Below, one piece after another: positions 63,701 to 64,000 of a stretch of 64,000 bases of DNA. Source of the stretch: Cytophagales bacterium (GTDB taxonomy: Bacteria > Bacteroidota > Bacteroidia > Cytophagales > Cyclobacteriaceae); contig JAKSDQ010000003.1 of the NCBI GenBank assembly GCA_022360015.1, forward strand, positions 62,001 to 126,000, written 5' to 3'. Position numbers and translations under genes: made by a program. Position 1 is the stretch's first letter. Every line of letters starts with the position of its first letter. The notes under the pieces are model-generated. The model worked only from the letters and a program-made list of their open reading frames with translations, was not told the DNA's origin and made no database searches.

Positions 63701-64000
63701 CATGAGTGTACTCATTGACCAGTATTTGAAGACCGCAAAATTAGCGGAAGGCCTTAAGGCAGCTAACAAAGCAATAGCGCTAAGCAAGCAATCAGATGAT
63801 CAGCTTTTTCTGTCGGAGCTCTATCGGCTCAAAGGTGAATTATTATTGGCAAAAAAAGGCGAAGCGAGCCTCGGGGAAGTTGAGGACTGTTTTAATAAAA
63901 GTATAAAAATCGCAAGAGAGCAGGAGTCCAGGTCCTTTGAGTTGCGCAGTGCAATGAGTATGGCCAAAGTATGGAAATCGCAAGGAAAGGTTGCAGAAGG
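60741..64000 (+). CDS. Class III nucleotide cyclase with zinc ribbons, STAND-type ATPase and helical repeats (partial)
   Basis: Open from the ATG at 60741 to the window edge (1086 codons). Two zinc ribbons lie at residues 3-20 (CTNC, CGNC) and about 29-46 (CSSC, CGNC). The cyclase domain, about residues 72-250, has metal-binding aspartates in VMFCDLVGSTAL and QYLGDGILVYFG and the GIHTGHVVIGD stretch. A predicted ATPase follows: Walker A LLSGQPGVGKSR near residue 306 and Walker B LLLVFEDIQWMD near 436. The rest (from about residue 680) is TPR-like helices. It is related to large cytoplasmic adenylate cyclases with AAA domains; cyclase activity and product are inferred. The C-terminus lies outside the window. 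Confidence 0.93.
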   Translation, partial: MICTNCHFENPDGIKFCGNCGKPQHLLCSSCGFENPPGFKFCGNCGMTILQKQASNLPQPAEVSKPERGNEAERRHLTVMFCDLVGSTALSNELDPEDLRAVITEYQNVCEKVVARYEGHVAQYLGDGILVYFGYPVAHENDAHRALSSGLGILEAVQRFSKHLEESNRPGISARIGIHTGHVVIGDMGGTGQGQPLALGVAPNIAARLEGLAEPNTMFISADTYKLVQRFFLCEDKGEHSVKGIPTPLRIYRVIHENMAKSRFEASQNGLDQSPLVGRDKEIKQLKELWQNATQGKSQVVLLSGQPGVGKSRILQALMAHVAADSDAWLNVHQCSPYHKGTAFYPLAAAIKHVALQLSDDEPSVEKISRLEGFLLQYGFSLEEMVPLFANILALSLEGTIYQPTPFSVEQQKQKIMGAFIHMYLERSVEQNLLLVFEDIQWMDASSREVITQLTDQPPTLNMLTVLSFRPELNPPWHMQPHITPMSLSNLPGEAVREIIIKIAGNKQLPREIIDQIIRKTDGVPLFVEELTKMVLGSEILQEHDDHYELRGPVSSLSIPSTLHDSLVARLDSMSHTKKMAQIGAVIGREFSYELINAASHMPEKAMGACLRELVEAELLLQRGVPPKATFTFRHALIRDVAYQSLLKSQQQRFHQRIAEALTQKIPVLAENHPEVAAYHFEKAGMFHEAVVYWIAAGDKIRQHLAYDQTLTYMQRGLTLIEKIENEEDRSTLELKLLTIQAPVLIMTEGFSSSAAYEASCRMKELAEQQKDSMSLFQALRGVIVHQLFVGKAKVALHFAQEALDIAKSLQVNEVLMEAYRLIGQTSIYVGKLALSLASFDKSISLYKATDRDTLSRLIGSDPEVFSMIQSSHVLWYLGYPEQALERAKGALEKAHVLQRSYTQVLCSFISSFVSLYCGHIQDTSNHAQSCIALSEEYGLSMFSNEAKLFLGATMIENGKVEEGFQMVQTSLKGRLERNLLSGIHMHMSVLIDQYLKTAKLAEGLKAANKAIALSKQSDDQLFLSELYRLKGELLLAKKGEASLGEVEDCFNKSIKIAREQESRSFELRSAMSMAKVWKSQGKVAE

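Noticed and set aside
1-64000. CRISPR arrays, rRNA and tRNA genes
   Set aside because: No regularly spaced identical repeats and no cloverleaf or rRNA-like segments were found by reading both strands.

Overview
The window is chromosomal DNA from a member of the Bacteroidota, most likely a Cytophagales-type organism. The evidence is a SusC/RagA TonB-dependent receptor, a 288-residue Bacteroidota-type primary sigma factor, a secreted protease with a type IX secretion C-terminal signal, a PadR plus FtsX-type ABC permease pair, a LytTR regulator with a TPR histidine kinase, and TAnnTTTG promoter elements. No rRNA, tRNA or CRISPR array was found.

Layout. 1-6.4 kb: sugar acid region, with a SusC receptor (cut at the left edge), a divergent LacI-family regulator with two matching palindromic operators, mannonate dehydratase (uxuA) and a secreted lactonase-like beta-propeller. 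6.4-14 kb: housekeeping genes (LOG phosphoribohydrolase, miaE, a putative porin, lpxK, a NIF3 protein, a zinc-ribbon coiled-coil protein, a TPR protein). 14-15.7 kb: rpoD with a long leader, followed by a 193-bp inverted-repeat element. 15.8-18.2 kb: a Gfo/Idh/MocA oxidoreductase and a sugar isomerase-like TIM barrel. 18.3-25.2 kb: a giant secreted subtilase, an integral membrane protein, a lipoprotein and an FMN reductase. 25.2-40.6 kb: the complete division and cell wall (dcw) cluster on the minus strand, in the order mraZ-rsmH-ftsL-ftsI-murE-mraY-murD-ftsW-murG-murC-ftsQ-ftsA-ftsZ, with likely MraZ boxes at its promoter. 41-48.9 kb: polyprenyl synthase, a hydrolase, a DUF4136 lipoprotein, a membrane J-domain/TPR protein, malate dehydrogenase, an MFS transporter and an RDD membrane protein.

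47.8-60.7 kb is an accessory zone with many broken genes: an AraC-family N-terminal stub, a DUF1778 antitoxin beside a frameshifted GNAT toxin, a decayed MacB/FtsX permease, a carboxypeptidase-like-domain protein stopped by an in-frame TAA, a DoxX-like stub and a serine-hydrolase stub. Intact genes among them are an XRE regulator, a PadR/ABC permease pair, a 588-residue HEPN-like protein (candidate defence gene) and a LytTR/histidine kinase pair. The window ends inside a large class III nucleotide cyclase with two zinc ribbons, a STAND-type ATPase and a helical repeat region.

The most unusual points are: murG has no ATG/GTG/TTG/CTG start in front of its glycine-rich loop and lies in frame behind the ftsW stop; an intrinsic terminator is embedded in the signal-peptide codons of the next gene; a toxin is broken while its antitoxin stays intact; and an intact HEPN-like gene sits in a zone of gene remnants.
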